From the NCBI RefSeq assembly GCF_003048675.2, contig NZ_CP060707.1:744001-808000 (forward strand): a DNA stretch of 64,000 bases, written 5' to 3'. This document shows, one piece after another, positions 63,318-64,000 of the stretch; the stretch's first letter is position 1, and each line of letters starts with the position of its first letter. The position numbers were made by a program, and so were the translations under genes. Source of the stretch: Campylobacter concisus (GTDB lineage: Bacteria > Campylobacterota > Campylobacteria > Campylobacterales > Campylobacteraceae). The notes below the pieces were generated by a model. The model searched no databases. It worked only from the letters and a program-made list of their open reading frames with translations, and was not told where the DNA came from.

Positions 63318-64000
63318 ATGAGAGCGTTGCTTAGCGTTAGCGATAAAGAGGGCATTTTGGAGTTTGCAAAGGGGCTAGAAGAGCTTGGCTGGCAGATACT
63401 TTCAACTGGTGGCACCTACAAACTTTTAAAGGATGAGGGCGTCAAAGCTACTGAAGTTAGCGAATTTACGGCGTCGCCTGAGATGTTTGAGGGCAGGGTA
63501 AAGACCCTTCATCCAAAGATACATGGCGGCATCTTGCATAAACGTGACGACGCTACGCACGTGGCTCAGGCAAAAGAGCATGGCATCGAGGGGATTGATC
63601 TGGTTTGCGTAAATTTATATCCATTCAAAGAGACTACGATTAGAACCGATGACTTTGCCGAAATCATCGAAAATATCGACATCGGTGGCCCAGCTATGGT
63701 AAGGAGTGCGGCTAAAAATTTTAAAGACGTCCTTATCGTCACAAGCGTACTTGACTACGATGAAATTTTAAAGCGCTTAAGAGAAAAAAGCGATGATTTT
63801 GAGTTTAGAAGATCGCTGATGATAAAGGCGTTCGAGCATACAGCGGCATATGACAGCATGATCGCAAACTATATGAATGATAGATTTAATGGCGGTTTTG
63901 GCGATGCTAGATTTATCGTGGGAAGCAAGGTTTTTGACACCAGATACGGCGAAAACCCACACCAAAAAGGCGCGCTTTATGAGTTTGATTATTTCTTCAC
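63318..64000 (+). CDS. purH: AICAR transformylase/IMP cyclohydrolase PurH, 3' end outside window
   Basis: Starts at ATG 63318 behind AAAGGAG; 227 residues are visible. [54 protein letters not shown] and [18 protein letters not shown] are the IMP cyclohydrolase domain of PurH (about 1-200), followed by the start of the transformylase domain ([14 protein letters not shown]). Catalyses the last two steps of IMP synthesis. Single-base-frame open to the window end. Confidence 0.97.
   Translation, partial: MRALLSVSDKEGILEFAKGLEELGWQILSTGGTYKLLKDEGVKATEVSEFTASPEMFEGRVKTLHPKIHGGILHKRDDATHVAQAKEHGIEGIDLVCVNLYPFKETTIRTDDFAEIIENIDIGGPAMVRSAAKNFKDVLIVTSVLDYDEILKRLREKSDDFEFRRSLMIKAFEHTAAYDSMIANYMNDRFNGGFGDARFIVGSKVFDTRYGENPHQKGALYEFDYFF

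Overview
The window looks like chromosome from a Campylobacter of the C. concisus/curvus/showae kind. The evidence is moderate-to-low GC, dense gene packing, frequent AAATTT words, frequent TTG/GTG starts, a CjaA-type cysteine-binding lipoprotein, and a right-hand gene order (YbgC, periplasmic protein, UDG, rpmH-rnpA-yidD-yidC-jag-mnmE, purL, DnaJ-like, purH) that I recall as Campylobacter-like. The species is inference. I see no tRNA, rRNA, CRISPR array, prophage or insertion sequence.

Layout: 1-1.6 kb holds the end of a coiled-coil protein and an EamA transporter. 1.7-11.2 kb is mostly minus strand: comEC-dnaB-ispG, an AT-rich SGNH/MBOAT O-acylation pair, then priA, a pseudopilin and two small proteins. 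uvrB (plus) follows, then an AT-rich patch with a broken membrane-protein gene beside an intact paralogue. 15.3-19 kb holds an Fsr-like MFS carrier and a large AsmA-like protein. groES-groEL sits behind a good sigma-70 promoter and a CIRCE operator, followed by a phosphohexomutase. 23-26 kb is a complete polar amino acid ABC importer. 26-29 kb is a small operon with agmatine deiminase, a CDF metal exporter and N-carbamoylputrescine amidase (agmatine to putrescine). 29.3-32.4 kb is a TAXI-type TRAP transporter. 32.5-37 kb holds an Hcp-like Sel1 protein, a YgjP-type peptidase, a MATE pump and an ABC-F ATPase. 37.5-40.5 kb has two tandem DKNYY proteins. A BCCT transporter is followed by about 585 bp of repeat-rich non-coding DNA. 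43-50.5 kb carries an NSS transporter, a beta-propeller-like protein, an M48 protease, prmC, a split ThrE exporter and a YbgC thioesterase. 50.5-64 kb carries the translation and membrane-insertion cluster and the purine genes.

Most notable: (i) a run of nine G (coding strand) inside the MBOAT acyltransferase gene, the classic Campylobacter slip-strand switch, predicting ON/OFF O-acylation of a cell-envelope glycan; (ii) rnpA with no ATG/GTG/TTG at its conserved N-terminus, which will be truncated by ordinary gene callers; (iii) a two-copy, about 135 bp palindromic element with a 19 bp perfect terminal inverted repeat downstream of the BCCT gene; (iv) a twice-frameshifted membrane-protein gene next to its intact paralogue. 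No wholly new multi-gene defence or metabolic system was found. All statements about families come from memory and visible motifs; no search was run.
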